64,000 nt of DNA from a bacterium (GTDB taxonomy: Bacteria; Pseudomonadota; Alphaproteobacteria; Rhizobiales; Aestuariivirgaceae), in the NCBI GenBank assembly GCA_022842165.1, contig JALHQC010000018.1, positions 1 to 64,000 of the forward strand. The letters are read 5' to 3'. Both the position numbers and the translations under genes were made by a program. The notes beneath the pieces were generated by a model, which was not told the origin of the DNA, made no database searches, and worked only from the letters and a program-made list of their open reading frames with translations. The stretch's first letter is position 1; each line of letters starts with the position of its first letter. Positions 10,262-19,755 of this stretch are shown here, in pieces.

Positions 10262-11218
10262 ATGGCAAAGCCTGTGGAAATGGCTATGATGCCGGCCATG
10301 CCAGGACCGGGGTCGTATCGCCGCAATACCAGCCTCATGCGCGGCCTCAACTATTTTGAGGCCGTCGCGCGCCATCAATCGGTGAAGCTTGCCGCTGCCG
10401 AACTTGGGGTCTCGCAGAGTGCCGTCAGCCACCAGCTGCGCGAGCTGACGGAGGCGCTGGGCGAACAACTGGTCGAACGGGCAGGCCGCGGCATCGGCCT
10501 CACCTCCACCGGCGAGCGGCTGGCGGCGAGGCTTGCCGTCGCGTTTGCGGGGCTGCAGTCCTCGGTTGACGAGATTGTCGGCGGTTCACGGCGGGCGTTG
10601 CGGCTGGCGGTCTGCAGCAGTTTCGGCCCCGGCTGGATCATTCCGCTCCTGCAGGATTTCTGCGACACCTATCCCGGGATCGATCTGCAGCTCTGCCTGC
10701 AGGCACAGGATCCCGAACAGACCGATCAGGTCGCCGATGCCTTCGTCACCGCGCTCGCCGTGCGCCCCGGCTTTGCCGCTGTCCGCATTGTCGAGGAAAC
10801 GCTCGTTGCCGTTCATGCGCCGCATGGGCCCAAGGCGCCCCGGCGCCTGATCACGACGGAGCTGGGGGAAGGAACGCTCGGCGATGACTGGCAGGCCTAT
10901 TGCCGGAACGCCAGGCTCAGGCTGAGTGAAGTGCAGAAGGGCTCGTGGCTGCAGTGTTCGCATTATCTGTTCGCCGTCGACATGGCGAAGGCCGGCCTCG
11001 GCGTGGCGCTGGTGCCGGATTTTCTGGCGCGGCACGGCATCGGCGAGGGAACGCTGGCCTATTTCGACAAGTCCCGCATGCCGACGGGCCGCGTCTATCA
11101 TCTCTGCTACAAGAACCAGCGGGCGGGCGAGCACGAGATCAAATGCCTTGCCGCCTGGATCAAGGCGCAGGCGGCGGCGGCTTCCGTGGTCAAGACCCTG
11201 CAGCGCAGCGCCGGATGA
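10262..11218 (+). CDS. LysR-family transcriptional regulator (GcvA-like); start uncertain (10262 or 10337)
   Basis: LNYFEAVARHQSVKLAAAELGVSQSAVSHQLRELTEALGEQLVERAGRGIGLT. Confidence 0.92.
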   Translation: MAKPVEMAMMPAMPGPGSYRRNTSLMRGLNYFEAVARHQSVKLAAAELGVSQSAVSHQLRELTEALGEQLVERAGRGIGLTSTGERLAARLAVAFAGLQSSVDEIVGGSRRALRLAVCSSFGPGWIIPLLQDFCDTYPGIDLQLCLQAQDPEQTDQVADAFVTALAVRPGFAAVRIVEETLVAVHAPHGPKAPRRLITTELGEGTLGDDWQAYCRNARLRLSEVQKGSWLQCSHYLFAVDMAKAGLGVALVPDFLARHGIGEGTLAYFDKSRMPTGRVYHLCYKNQRAGEHEIKCLAAWIKAQAAAASVVKTLQRSAG

Positions 11219-11416
11219 GCCTTCGGTGCCGCGCGATGGAATGAACCTCATTCATGTATTGCGAACATAACTCAGTTGACGATGCGGAGCCGATCGGGAA
11301 AGTACATCCCCGAACCGACAGGCGCTGACCGGACCGCGCGGGGCAGGTCCCGCAAATGCCAGGAATGCGGTTTGGAACCGAGACATCGCATCCCTGTGGA
11401 GCCGAACGCCAAGCCC

Positions 11417-12394
11417 ATGTTTATGACCAGACGCAAGTTCATCCTCAGCGCTGCGGCAGCCGGATCGGCATTGCAGTTCGAGCGAGCTTCGGCGCAGCTC
11501 GTGACCAAGCATGCCGACCAGCTGAAGAACGGCGAATTCAACTGGTTTCCGGAACGCTCGGCCGCCGGGCCGCTGCTGATCATCGTGTCGATTCCCGACC
11601 AGCTTCTGCATGTTTTCAGGAACGGCATCCGGATCGGCGCATCGACCTGCACGACCGGAAAGCCTGGCCACCGCACGCCAACCGGCGTGTTCAAGATTCT
11701 CCAGAAGGACAAGCATCACCGTTCCTCGACCTACAGCAACGCGCCGATGCCGAACATGAACCGGCTGACCTGGTCGGGGATCGCCATACATGCCGGAAAC
11801 CTGCCCGGCTATCCCGCCTCGCACGGCTGTGTGCGCCTGCCGATGGCGTTTTCGGAACTGCTGTTCGGGATCACCAAGCTGGGAATGACGGTGGTGATCG
11901 CCGACGATCATTCCGATCCCGCGGCTGTCACCCATCCCGGCATGGTCCTGGGCGACTACGCGCGCCATGAATTCGCGGCCGTCGACCGGTCGCTGAAGAA
12001 GAGCCAGTATGCCGCCGGTCATGACGATCATCCGAAAGCCGTCAGCGTCGTGGTGAGCGGCAAGGACCGCAGCATTCATGTTCTGGAAGATGACAAGGTT
12101 ATCGCCACCGGCAGGGCCTCGATTGCCGACGACCGCAAGCCGCTCAGGAACTTGGTCCACACGCTGACCGGTTCGCAGCATGACGACGGCAGCCTGAAGT
12201 GGTCGTCGAACGGCTATGGCAAGTCCGACCGCGAGGACATGGCCCGCGAATTGCGCCGCATCAAGGCGGACCCTCCGGTGCGCGAGGAAATCCGCAGGCG
12301 CATGCACCATGGCATGACGGTGGTGACGACGGACGCCACCCACACCGAAGCCCACCGGGCATCGGACTTCACCATCATCGACGGAATCTACTGA
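11417..12394 (+). CDS. L,D-transpeptidase (YkuD domain), Tat-like leader
   Basis: MTRRKFILSAAAAGSALQ; catalytic IAIHAGNLPGYPASHGCVRLP. Confidence 0.93.
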   Translation: MFMTRRKFILSAAAAGSALQFERASAQLVTKHADQLKNGEFNWFPERSAAGPLLIIVSIPDQLLHVFRNGIRIGASTCTTGKPGHRTPTGVFKILQKDKHHRSSTYSNAPMPNMNRLTWSGIAIHAGNLPGYPASHGCVRLPMAFSELLFGITKLGMTVVIADDHSDPAAVTHPGMVLGDYARHEFAAVDRSLKKSQYAAGHDDHPKAVSVVVSGKDRSIHVLEDDKVIATGRASIADDRKPLRNLVHTLTGSQHDDGSLKWSSNGYGKSDREDMARELRRIKADPPVREEIRRRMHHGMTVVTTDATHTEAHRASDFTIIDGIY

Positions 12395-12396
12395 TC

Positions 12397-12798
12397 ATGA
12401 AAGCGACGATTGCCACGCTGCTTGCATCTGCCCTTCTGTTTGCGGCCGGGGAGGCGGCCTCGGCTGCGGACCGCACGGAAACCGTGCGGTTCGAGGCCGG
12501 GGCTTCCGCCGCGACGCGATCGGGGTCGATCAAGGGCTATGACGGCATCGTCTACCGCCTCGACGCCGGCGCGGGACAGGTCATGCAGGTGCTGTTCGAT
12601 CCGTCCAGCCGCTCGTGCTACTTCAATGTCGCGACGCCCGATGGCGAAGGCAATTTCAACGGCTCGGTCAGCGGCAACGAGTATTCCGCCAATCTCACCG
12701 CCAGCGGCACCTATTCGGTGCAGGTCTACCTGATGCGCAACGCCGCCCGCAGGAACGAGACCTGCAAATATTCGATCTCGTTCGAAATCACCGGCTGA
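12397..12798 (+). CDS. Secreted hypothetical protein (bacterial pre-peptidase-like beta-sandwich)
   Basis: Signal peptide MKATIATLLASALLFAAGEAASA; 2-nt gap from L,D-transpeptidase. Confidence 0.75.
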   Translation: MKATIATLLASALLFAAGEAASAADRTETVRFEAGASAATRSGSIKGYDGIVYRLDAGAGQVMQVLFDPSSRSCYFNVATPDGEGNFNGSVSGNEYSANLTASGTYSVQVYLMRNAARRNETCKYSISFEITG

Positions 12799-12873
12799 AG
12801 CAGCAGGCACGAAACCTCTTCCTGAGGCCGCCGCGAGGCGTTAGCCTGAAGCGGCAGGACACGGGAGAAATCC

Positions 12874-13287
12874 ATGCCGACGCCATTCCACCTTGCGCTG
12901 CACGTGCGCGATCTCGATCAGTCACGGGCCTTCTATGGCGGTATCCTCGGTTGTGCCGAGGGGCGCTCGACGGAAACCTGGGTCGATTTCGATTTCTTCG
13001 GCCACCAGCTGAGCCTGCATCTGGGCGAGCCTTTTGCAAATTCCAATACCGGCCGCGTCGGCGAGAAGCTGGTGCCGATGCCGCATTTCGGCGTCGTCCT
13101 GCACCTGCCGGGCTGGAAGGCGTTGGCCGCGAAACTGGAAGCGGCGGGCATCGACTTCGTGCTGAAGCCCTCGGTGCGCTTCGAGGACCAGCCCGGCGAG
13201 CAATGGACGATGTTCTTCCGCGATCCCTCCGGCAACCCGATCGAGATCAAGGGCTTCCCCTTTATGGACGGTGTCTTCGCGCGCTGA
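12874..13287 (+). CDS. VOC/glyoxalase family protein
   Basis: FHLALHVRDLDQSRAFYGGILGC...MFFRDPSGNPIEIKGF. Confidence 0.92.
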   Translation: MPTPFHLALHVRDLDQSRAFYGGILGCAEGRSTETWVDFDFFGHQLSLHLGEPFANSNTGRVGEKLVPMPHFGVVLHLPGWKALAAKLEAAGIDFVLKPSVRFEDQPGEQWTMFFRDPSGNPIEIKGFPFMDGVFAR

Positions 13288-13448
13288 CAGCATTGCGTGC
13301 CGGGGCCCGATTGAGCGGGACAGGGATTGCAATACCTTGTCAAAACACCGGCGGTGCTGCAACCTTCCTGTGCGAAGGCGGGTGAAACACGGTGTTGCGA
13401 TGTGATGCCGCGTCGACTGGGCCTTCCGTGAAACCCTGGGAGAGAAAC

Positions 13449-14252
13449 ATGAAGTTCACGCGTCGCCTCTTGTTCGCAGCGGCTGCCACCGTGCTGATGG
13501 CCGTTCAGGCTCCGGCCATGGCGGACATCAAGTTCGGCATCGCTGCCGAGCCCTACCCGCCATTCACATCGAAGGATGCGTCCGGCACCTGGGTCGGCTG
13601 GGAAGTCGACCTGATGAATGCCGTCTGCGCGCAGATGAACGAGAAGTGCGAGATCGTCGACGTGGCGTGGGATGGCATCATTCCGGCGCTCACCGCCAGC
13701 CAGATTGATGTCATCTGGTCCTCGATGCTGATCACCGAGGAGCGCAAGAAGACCATCGACTTCACGCAGATGTATTATGACACGCCGCCCGCGATCATCG
13801 GTCCGAAGAATGGCGATCTTGATGTCGCGGCTGAAAAGATGAAAGGCAAGACACTGGGTGTCCAGGTCTCGACCGGGCACGAGCGCTATGCGCAGAAGTT
13901 TCTTTTGCCGGCTGGCGTCGAGATCAAGACCTATGCCACGCAGGACGAGGTGAACAACGATCTTGCGGCGGGACGCCTCGACTATGTGCTCGCCAACAGC
14001 TCGGCGCTGTTCGACTACCTCAAGACCACGCAGGGTGCGGACTGCTGTGAACTCAAGGCCATTCTGGAAAAGCCCGACGATCCGGGTATCTATGGCGAAG
14101 GTGTTGGCGGCGGCGTGCGGAAGGAAGACAGCGCCCTGAAGGAAAAGCTGAACGCCGCCATCGCGGCACTGGCCAAGGCGGGAAAGTTCGAGGAGATCAC
14201 CGCGAAGTATCCCGACCTCGTCGGCAAGATGACGCTGCCCAAGGGCATGTAA
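13449..14252 (+). CDS. Amino-acid ABC transporter substrate-binding protein
   Basis: Signal peptide; IKFGIAAEPYPPFTSKDASGTWVGWEVDLMNAVCAQM. Confidence 0.92.
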   Translation: MKFTRRLLFAAAATVLMAVQAPAMADIKFGIAAEPYPPFTSKDASGTWVGWEVDLMNAVCAQMNEKCEIVDVAWDGIIPALTASQIDVIWSSMLITEERKKTIDFTQMYYDTPPAIIGPKNGDLDVAAEKMKGKTLGVQVSTGHERYAQKFLLPAGVEIKTYATQDEVNNDLAAGRLDYVLANSSALFDYLKTTQGADCCELKAILEKPDDPGIYGEGVGGGVRKEDSALKEKLNAAIAALAKAGKFEEITAKYPDLVGKMTLPKGM

Positions 14253-14258
14253 CGCGGC

Positions 14259-14284
14259 AAGGCCCGCAGCACGCTGCGGGCCTT
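14259..14284. terminator. Bidirectional hairpin terminator between convergent genes
   Basis: AAGGCCCGCAGC-AC-GCTGCGGGCCTT, perfect 12-bp arms, between convergent genes ending at 14252 and 14302. Confidence 0.8.
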
Positions 14285-14301
14285 TCGTCCTTGTGGATTT
14301 G

Positions 14302-15921
14302 TCAGCCAAGGAAGCGGTTTAGGACGTTCCGCGTCACCTGCATCACCATCTCGTCGCACCGGGCGAGGCCCATCACCCAGTCGCAGGTGCCGGCATGGAA
14401 CACTTCGCCCCGGCCGCGCCTGAAACTGACGATCATGCCGCAGCCGCGCTTGGTGCGTTCGATCGCGGCGGCATCGCTTTTGCCCGTCAGCACCGAGGCG
14501 ACATATTCGCCATCCTCGATTCCCAGAAAACTCTGGCCGGGACGGATCGTCGGCCCTTCCTCGATTGTCGATGACAGTCCGAGGCCGAGGATCTCGATCC
14601 CCTGGGGCGCCATCGCCGGATCGGCGGGATAGGGAAGTCCGTTGCGGATTTCATAGGGGAGGCCGTCGACCTCATAGCCGAAGATGCGCGAGCTGGCGCC
14701 CAGCACGTCGCCATAATAGAGGCCGGTGTTCGCGAAGGCCCAGTGCTCGGGCCGGTAGATCGGAAAGCCCTTGGCGCCGCGCGGCGAACAGCCGGACCAG
14801 CTCGCATAGAGCCCGTGCGTGGCGTTGAGGCCGAAGGTCGCCGCTCCCGGCCGCCCGATCCCGGGCGCTTCCCATGACTCGGTGACGAGGTGGCGCTGGC
14901 TCCCTCGCATCAGGGGGTCTTCCTCGCGGGCGAGATACTTGTAGCACACCTGCCGCGCGCCCTCGTTCTCGAGCCTGATCTGCCACATGAAGTTTCCGGC
15001 AAAGCGCGCCACCCTGCCGCCGCGCTCGACAAAGGCATCGACCGCATCGCGCATCTCCCACGACCAGTATTCGTCATGGCCGATGCAGGCAACGCAAGGA
15101 TAGGCATCGAGGAGTTGCGGATGATAGTGAAGGTCGATCTGGCTGATGATGTCGGCGCCATAGCCTTCGGCCTCCGCCCAGGCCACGAAATGCCGCTCGA
15201 AGCTCGCCCATCCCGATGACATGTATTTCTTGGAATAGCCATTGGCATAGGCCCATTCCATGTGCGGATAGCGCGGTTCCGCCATGATCGGCGGCGAGTC
15301 GAAGAGAACCGCGCGCGGCGCATCGGCGGGAAGGCTGACGAAGCCTTTCGCCAGCGGCCGCGCGATGCTGAGGATGGGCGAGAACCGGTCGCCGTTCGGG
15401 CCGCAGTAGCCCTGGTAGTGGTTGGAGCCGCCCCAGTCGTTATAGGCGTTCCATGTCGACGTCGCCGCGATCAGCAGGATGCGCTTGCCTGAAGCTTGGC
15501 CCGGCGTGGGCCTGACGATGAAGATGTGCTCGTGAACATCGGCAACGGTTCCGCCGGCGAGCGCCGAGCAGCGGACGACATAGGCGCCCGACGCCCAGGA
15601 AGGCTCGACGCGGAAGCTGAGCGATGGCGCCCAGCCGCAGCCGATGACCGAGCAATCATCGGGCGTATCCTGCCACTGTCCGGCAATATTGTCGCGCCGG
15701 TACACTTGCGCCTGCTTCAGCCCGTCGCGAAACACGTCGACCGAGAACGATGGCGCAGTGGTGCATACAGAAATTTGAACCTCATCTCCCGCCTGATACG
15801 AGACGCGGTTCGTATAGCTCCAGATTCGCGTCTCCTCCGGCGGCTGCGCGAAGGCCCGCTCGGCATAGTTTCCCAAGACGGCGCGTTGCCGCCAGGCCTC
15901 GTCGCGTTCGCCGCTGGCACT
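14302..15921 (-). CDS. N,N-dimethylformamidase beta-subunit-like protein
   Basis: 'RIWSYTNRVSYQAGDEVQISVCTTAPSFSVDVFRDG...LIAATSTWNAYNDWGGSNHY...CIGHDEYWSWEMRDAVDAFVERGGRVARFAGNFMWQIR'. Confidence 0.85.
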   Translation of the reverse strand, partial: SASGERDEAWRQRAVLGNYAERAFAQPPEETRIWSYTNRVSYQAGDEVQISVCTTAPSFSVDVFRDGLKQAQVYRRDNIAGQWQDTPDDCSVIGCGWAPSLSFRVEPSWASGAYVVRCSALAGGTVADVHEHIFIVRPTPGQASGKRILLIAATSTWNAYNDWGGSNHYQGYCGPNGDRFSPILSIARPLAKGFVSLPADAPRAVLFDSPPIMAEPRYPHMEWAYANGYSKKYMSSGWASFERHFVAWAEAEGYGADIISQIDLHYHPQLLDAYPCVACIGHDEYWSWEMRDAVDAFVERGGRVARFAGNFMWQIRLENEGARQVCYKYLAREEDPLMRGSQRHLVTESWEAPGIGRPGAATFGLNATHGLYASWSGCSPRGAKGFPIYRPEHWAFANTGLYYGDVLGASSRIFGYEVDGLPYEIRNGLPYPADPAMAPQGIEILGLGLSSTIEEGPTIRPGQSFLGIEDGEYVASVLTGKSDAAAIERTKRGCGMIVSFRRGRGEVFHAGTCDWVMGLARCDEMVMQVTRNVLNRFLG

Positions 15922-15940
15922 CATACCCCGTCTCCCTCGT

Positions 15941-16687
15941 TCAGAACGACATGGCCAGCACCGCCGCCAGCCGCCTGGCCCAGTCTCTGGCACCCTCTGT
16001 TCCGGCGATCAGATCCTGGCGGATCTCGACCAGCACGGCGTGAAGCCCGCGCTGCTCGCCATGGACCGGCACGGTGTAATCGCTGTCGTCCTCGATTCTG
16101 TAGGGCTCGTTCGCGGCGATGAGGCCCGGCCCCTTGCGGAGGCCGTCAACGAGATGCTCGCCAAACGCCGCCGATTTCCGGAACAGGATGCCGGCATGCC
16201 AGGGCCGGGCAATGCCCTTGAACACCGGCGTGAAGCTGTGGATGCCGACGACGGCATCGACATGGCCCAAGCGCTGCCTCGCGTCAAGAAGTGCCGAGAC
16301 GGCGGCGTGGAAGGGTTCGAAATAGGCCTGAGCCCGCGCCTTCCGTTCATCGCCGGTCAGGCCTCTATTGCCGGGAATCTCAGTATTCTCGCTGATGACC
16401 GGGATCGAAGTGGCACTCGACAGCGGGCGGTTGAGGTCGATCAGCAGGCGCGAATATCCCGCCATCACCAATGGTGCATCGATGAGCACCGAGAGTTCCT
16501 GCGCCACGTCTGCCGCGCCGATGTCCCATGCGATGTGGCGTTCGAGATCCGCTCCGCCGAGGCCGAGGCCATGATAGCGCCCGGGGATGAAGCGCGAGGC
16601 ATGTTCGCACAGCAGCACCACGCGCGACCGGCCTTCGGCATTGAGAACCCTTACCGGCGGCGGCAGGATGTCGTCAAGCGCCATCAA
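15941..16687 (-). CDS. N-formylglutamate amidohydrolase family
   Basis: VLLCEHASRFIPGRYHGLGL...DIGAADVAQELSVLIDAPLVMAGYSRLLIDLNRP. Confidence 0.9.
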   Translation of the reverse strand: MMALDDILPPPVRVLNAEGRSRVVLLCEHASRFIPGRYHGLGLGGADLERHIAWDIGAADVAQELSVLIDAPLVMAGYSRLLIDLNRPLSSATSIPVISENTEIPGNRGLTGDERKARAQAYFEPFHAAVSALLDARQRLGHVDAVVGIHSFTPVFKGIARPWHAGILFRKSAAFGEHLVDGLRKGPGLIAANEPYRIEDDSDYTVPVHGEQRGLHAVLVEIRQDLIAGTEGARDWARRLAAVLAMSF

Positions 16688-18015
16688 TAGATCTCCGCAT
16701 AGCGGCGGCAGAGCGCGTCATCGAGCTTGTCTCCTGCAAGCTTCATCTCCATCCGCTTCATGCCGATATAGGTTTCAAGTGCGATGGGGCTGAACCAGGA
16801 GGTGACCGTCGTATCGGCCCCAAGCGCCTTCAGTGCTTCATCGAGGCTTTGCGGCAGGCGGTGAAGGCCCATGGCCTTGCGCTCCGCCTCAGGGATTGCT
16901 GCGGGGTCGCCCGAGAACAGCGGCGGGGGCTCGAGCTTCTGGCGCAGACCCTCGAGCCCCGCCCGCACCATGACGCCAAGCGCCAGATGCGGACCCGCCG
17001 TCGCATCGCAGGGGCGGTACTCGATGTTGAAGGCCTTGGCCGGATCGGACTTGCCGATCCTGTTGACCGGGCAGATGCGGAGGCTGGCCTCGCGGTCGCG
17101 CTCGCCGAACCAGGTATAGCTCGAACTCCAGTGATGCGGCTGCAGGCGGAGATACGAGACGGGGCTCGGCGCGGTGATGGCGGTGAGTGCGGGAAGGTGG
17201 CGGAGGATGCCCGCCACGAAGCTGCCGCCCGCCGCCGAGACGGCACCCGGCTGCGAAGCGTCATAGAGGAGCGGCTCGCCCCGGGGCCCACGGAACGAGA
17301 AGTGGATGTGAACGCCGTTGCCCACGCCCCCGACGGCGGTCTTCGGCGCAAATGAGCTCCGCCACCCCATGTTGCGCGAAAGCTCGCGCACCGTTTCGCG
17401 CAGCACCACCGCGCGGTCGGCCGCTGCCAGTGCGTCCGCCGGCGCCAGCGTGATCTCGAACTGGTCCTGCCCATATTCGGCGATGAAGACTTCAGGTTCC
17501 GCCCCGGCATCGCGGAGTGCCGCCATCAGCATCGGCCCGAAGGGATCGGTGCGGCGCAAGGCCTGCAGCGAGAAGGCCGGCGCCTGTTGCCACGGCGCAT
17601 CGAGGATCTGGAACTCGTGCTCGAAGGAGACGGCGAGCGTCATGCCCGTCTCGGCCTTGAGGTCGGCCAGCGCCTGCTTCAGGAAACTCCGCGGGCAGCA
17701 GGTCCAGGCTGTGCCGTCGAGCTCGGTGATGTCGCTCATCACGATGTCGAGGGCCGTCTCGGAGCCCTCGATGCCGAAGCAGTAGCGCGCCGTGTCGTCG
17801 GGCAGCAGGCGGAGGTCTCCCGCCGATCCCCACGGGTTGGGATCGGCGATCAGGTCGAAGGGAGTGAGCGACATGTTGGCCGGAACCCAGCCCAGCGACT
17901 TCATCTGCCTGGGCTTGTAGGCCGATGCCGCCAGCGAGCGGCCACGCGTGATGCCGGCATAATCCGTCGTCACGAAGGTGACGAGCTGCTCGTGATTGGG
18001 CGGCAGTTCGCTCAT
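16684..18015 (-). CDS. Glutamine synthetase-like amide ligase
   Basis: SFEHEFQI; YGQDQFEITLAPADALAAADRAVVLRETVREL; GNGVHIHFSF; NRIGKSDPAKAFNIEYRPCDATAGPHLALG. Confidence 0.9.
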   Translation of the reverse strand: MSELPPNHEQLVTFVTTDYAGITRGRSLAASAYKPRQMKSLGWVPANMSLTPFDLIADPNPWGSAGDLRLLPDDTARYCFGIEGSETALDIVMSDITELDGTAWTCCPRSFLKQALADLKAETGMTLAVSFEHEFQILDAPWQQAPAFSLQALRRTDPFGPMLMAALRDAGAEPEVFIAEYGQDQFEITLAPADALAAADRAVVLRETVRELSRNMGWRSSFAPKTAVGGVGNGVHIHFSFRGPRGEPLLYDASQPGAVSAAGGSFVAGILRHLPALTAITAPSPVSYLRLQPHHWSSSYTWFGERDREASLRICPVNRIGKSDPAKAFNIEYRPCDATAGPHLALGVMVRAGLEGLRQKLEPPPLFSGDPAAIPEAERKAMGLHRLPQSLDEALKALGADTTVTSWFSPIALETYIGMKRMEMKLAGDKLDDALCRRYAEIY

Positions 18016-18659
18016 GCAGCCTTCTCCGCAATGGCGTTGATGCGCGAGATGACGGTATCGGTATCGGTGATCCAGCAATAGCCCTTGTAGGCGCGGAGTG
18101 CGGTGTCGTGGCGCTCCTGGCTGTAGGTCGCGCAGGCATCGCCCGGCACCGAGACGAGATAGCCGCGGTCGGCGGCATCGCGCACCGCCATGTCGACGCA
18201 CTGGTCGGTGACGACGCCGGCGACGATCAGGTAGCGGATGCCGAGGTTGCGCAGCACATAGTCGATGGCGGTCGAGTTGAAGACGCCGGAGGACGTCTTG
18301 GGCAGCACGATCTCGTTGCGGATGGGGGCCAGCTCGTCGATGGGCGGCGCCAGCGGGTGGCCCTTCGGCACCAGAAGATCGGAGAGCTTGTGGTCGAGCG
18401 AGGCATCGCGGCAATCCTCGGTCAGGGCCTCGATGATGGTGTGCATGACCTGGACGCCATGGGCGCGCGCCGCCTGCAGGATGCGCACCTGGTTGGGAAT
18501 GACGAGATCCTTGAGCCGCCGGAAGTAATAATGTTCCGCATTCATTTCAGGGTGCTGCGGATCGGTTCCCGGAATGCAGAACATCTTCTGCATGTCGACG
18601 AAGAGAACCGCCGTCTCGCCCTTCGTGTAATGCGCCTCGCGCCGGTCTGTGGTGGTCAT
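18012..18659 (-). CDS. Cysteine hydrolase (isochorismatase-like)
   Basis: TAVLFVDMQKMFC...LPKTSSGVFNSTAIDYVLRNLGIRYLIVAGVVTDQCVDMAVRDAADRGY. Confidence 0.93.
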   Translation of the reverse strand: MTTTDRREAHYTKGETAVLFVDMQKMFCIPGTDPQHPEMNAEHYYFRRLKDLVIPNQVRILQAARAHGVQVMHTIIEALTEDCRDASLDHKLSDLLVPKGHPLAPPIDELAPIRNEIVLPKTSSGVFNSTAIDYVLRNLGIRYLIVAGVVTDQCVDMAVRDAADRGYLVSVPGDACATYSQERHDTALRAYKGYCWITDTDTVISRINAIAEKAA

Positions 18660-19618
18660 GATGCCTCGCTGCGTTTGGGTATTGCCCGTCTGGTGGAAGT
18701 CCTGGCCTTGCCGCTGTCTTCAAGTGTCACGTGGTTCCGGCTGCGGGCTTCCTCGAAAGCCGCCGCGCGGCTCCGCCACTCGGGCTCCAGCCGGCCGGCC
18801 ACCCCGGCGACGATCGCCTCGACCTGCAGCATCGGCGTTACCAGCGTGTCGAAGGCCGAGGCGGTGGCGGTGGGTGCTGCAAACACCACATCCGCGAAGC
18901 TGCCGATGGGCGACTTCCAGTTGTCGGTGAAGAGGATGACGCGGGCGCCCCGCGCCTTGGCCTGTTCCGCGAAGCTGACCACATCCGCCTGATAGCGGCG
19001 GTAGTCGAAAACCGCCAGCACATGGCGCTTGCCGATCGCCGCCAGCTCGTCGACGAGGTCGGCGGCATTGCCATCGAGGTGCTGCGTGCCTTCGCGCAGG
19101 TGGTGCAGGCAGCGCTGCAATATGCCGGCGAGGAACCGGCTGAACCGCCCGCCGAGGCAGAAGACGCGGTAGCGCGGATCGGCGAGCAAGGCCGCGGCGC
19201 GTTCATAGTCCGCCGTGGCGGTTTCCCGGCAGGTGGCCTCGCATTGCGCCAGCGTCGCGGTGGAGAAGGCCTGGTAGAGGTTGGGCTTCGGGCGGCGCAC
19301 CGGTTCGGAGGCAAGCGTGAGGGGCGAGCGCATGTGCGCCTCGACTTCCTCCAAAAGTGCCGCCTGCATTTCGGCGAAGCCCTCGAACCCCAGCCGGTGG
19401 GCAAGCCGCAACACGGTAGGATCGCTGACGCTGGCCTGCTTGGCGAGCTTCGAGACGGTGGTGAGGCCCGCTGCCGGATAATTCGCCAGCAGGATGCGCG
19501 CCACCTTGAGCTCGGAATCGGCGAAACCGCGGTCCGTCTCCATCAACCGGTCGCGCACGCTGCGGCGGCGCGTGTCGGCGGAAGAGGAGCGTCTCTGGGC
19601 GGCCGTCGTCCGTGTCAT
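18656..19618 (-). CDS. MurR/RpiR-family transcriptional regulator
   Basis: FADSELKVARILLANYPAAGLTTVSKLAKQASVSDPTVLRLAHRLGFEGFAEMQ + SIS domain. Confidence 0.92.
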   Translation of the reverse strand: MTRTTAAQRRSSSADTRRRSVRDRLMETDRGFADSELKVARILLANYPAAGLTTVSKLAKQASVSDPTVLRLAHRLGFEGFAEMQAALLEEVEAHMRSPLTLASEPVRRPKPNLYQAFSTATLAQCEATCRETATADYERAAALLADPRYRVFCLGGRFSRFLAGILQRCLHHLREGTQHLDGNAADLVDELAAIGKRHVLAVFDYRRYQADVVSFAEQAKARGARVILFTDNWKSPIGSFADVVFAAPTATASAFDTLVTPMLQVEAIVAGVAGRLEPEWRSRAAAFEEARSRNHVTLEDSGKARTSTRRAIPKRSEAS

Positions 19619-19755
19619 GTTGTATCGTGCCTTGCAAGGGGCGGTGATGTGGAATTCATTACAGCATTCCGCCAGCCGCTTGCAAATTGAAACAATTATT
19701 GACTCATCCTCCAACACCCATGTTAGGCTTGATCCTCAACGAGGCAGAGGAAGCA

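Noticed and set aside
12933-14309. 458-aa minus-strand ORF antisense to VOC and SBP genes
   Set aside because: Spans two real genes and an intergenic region; no conserved motif.
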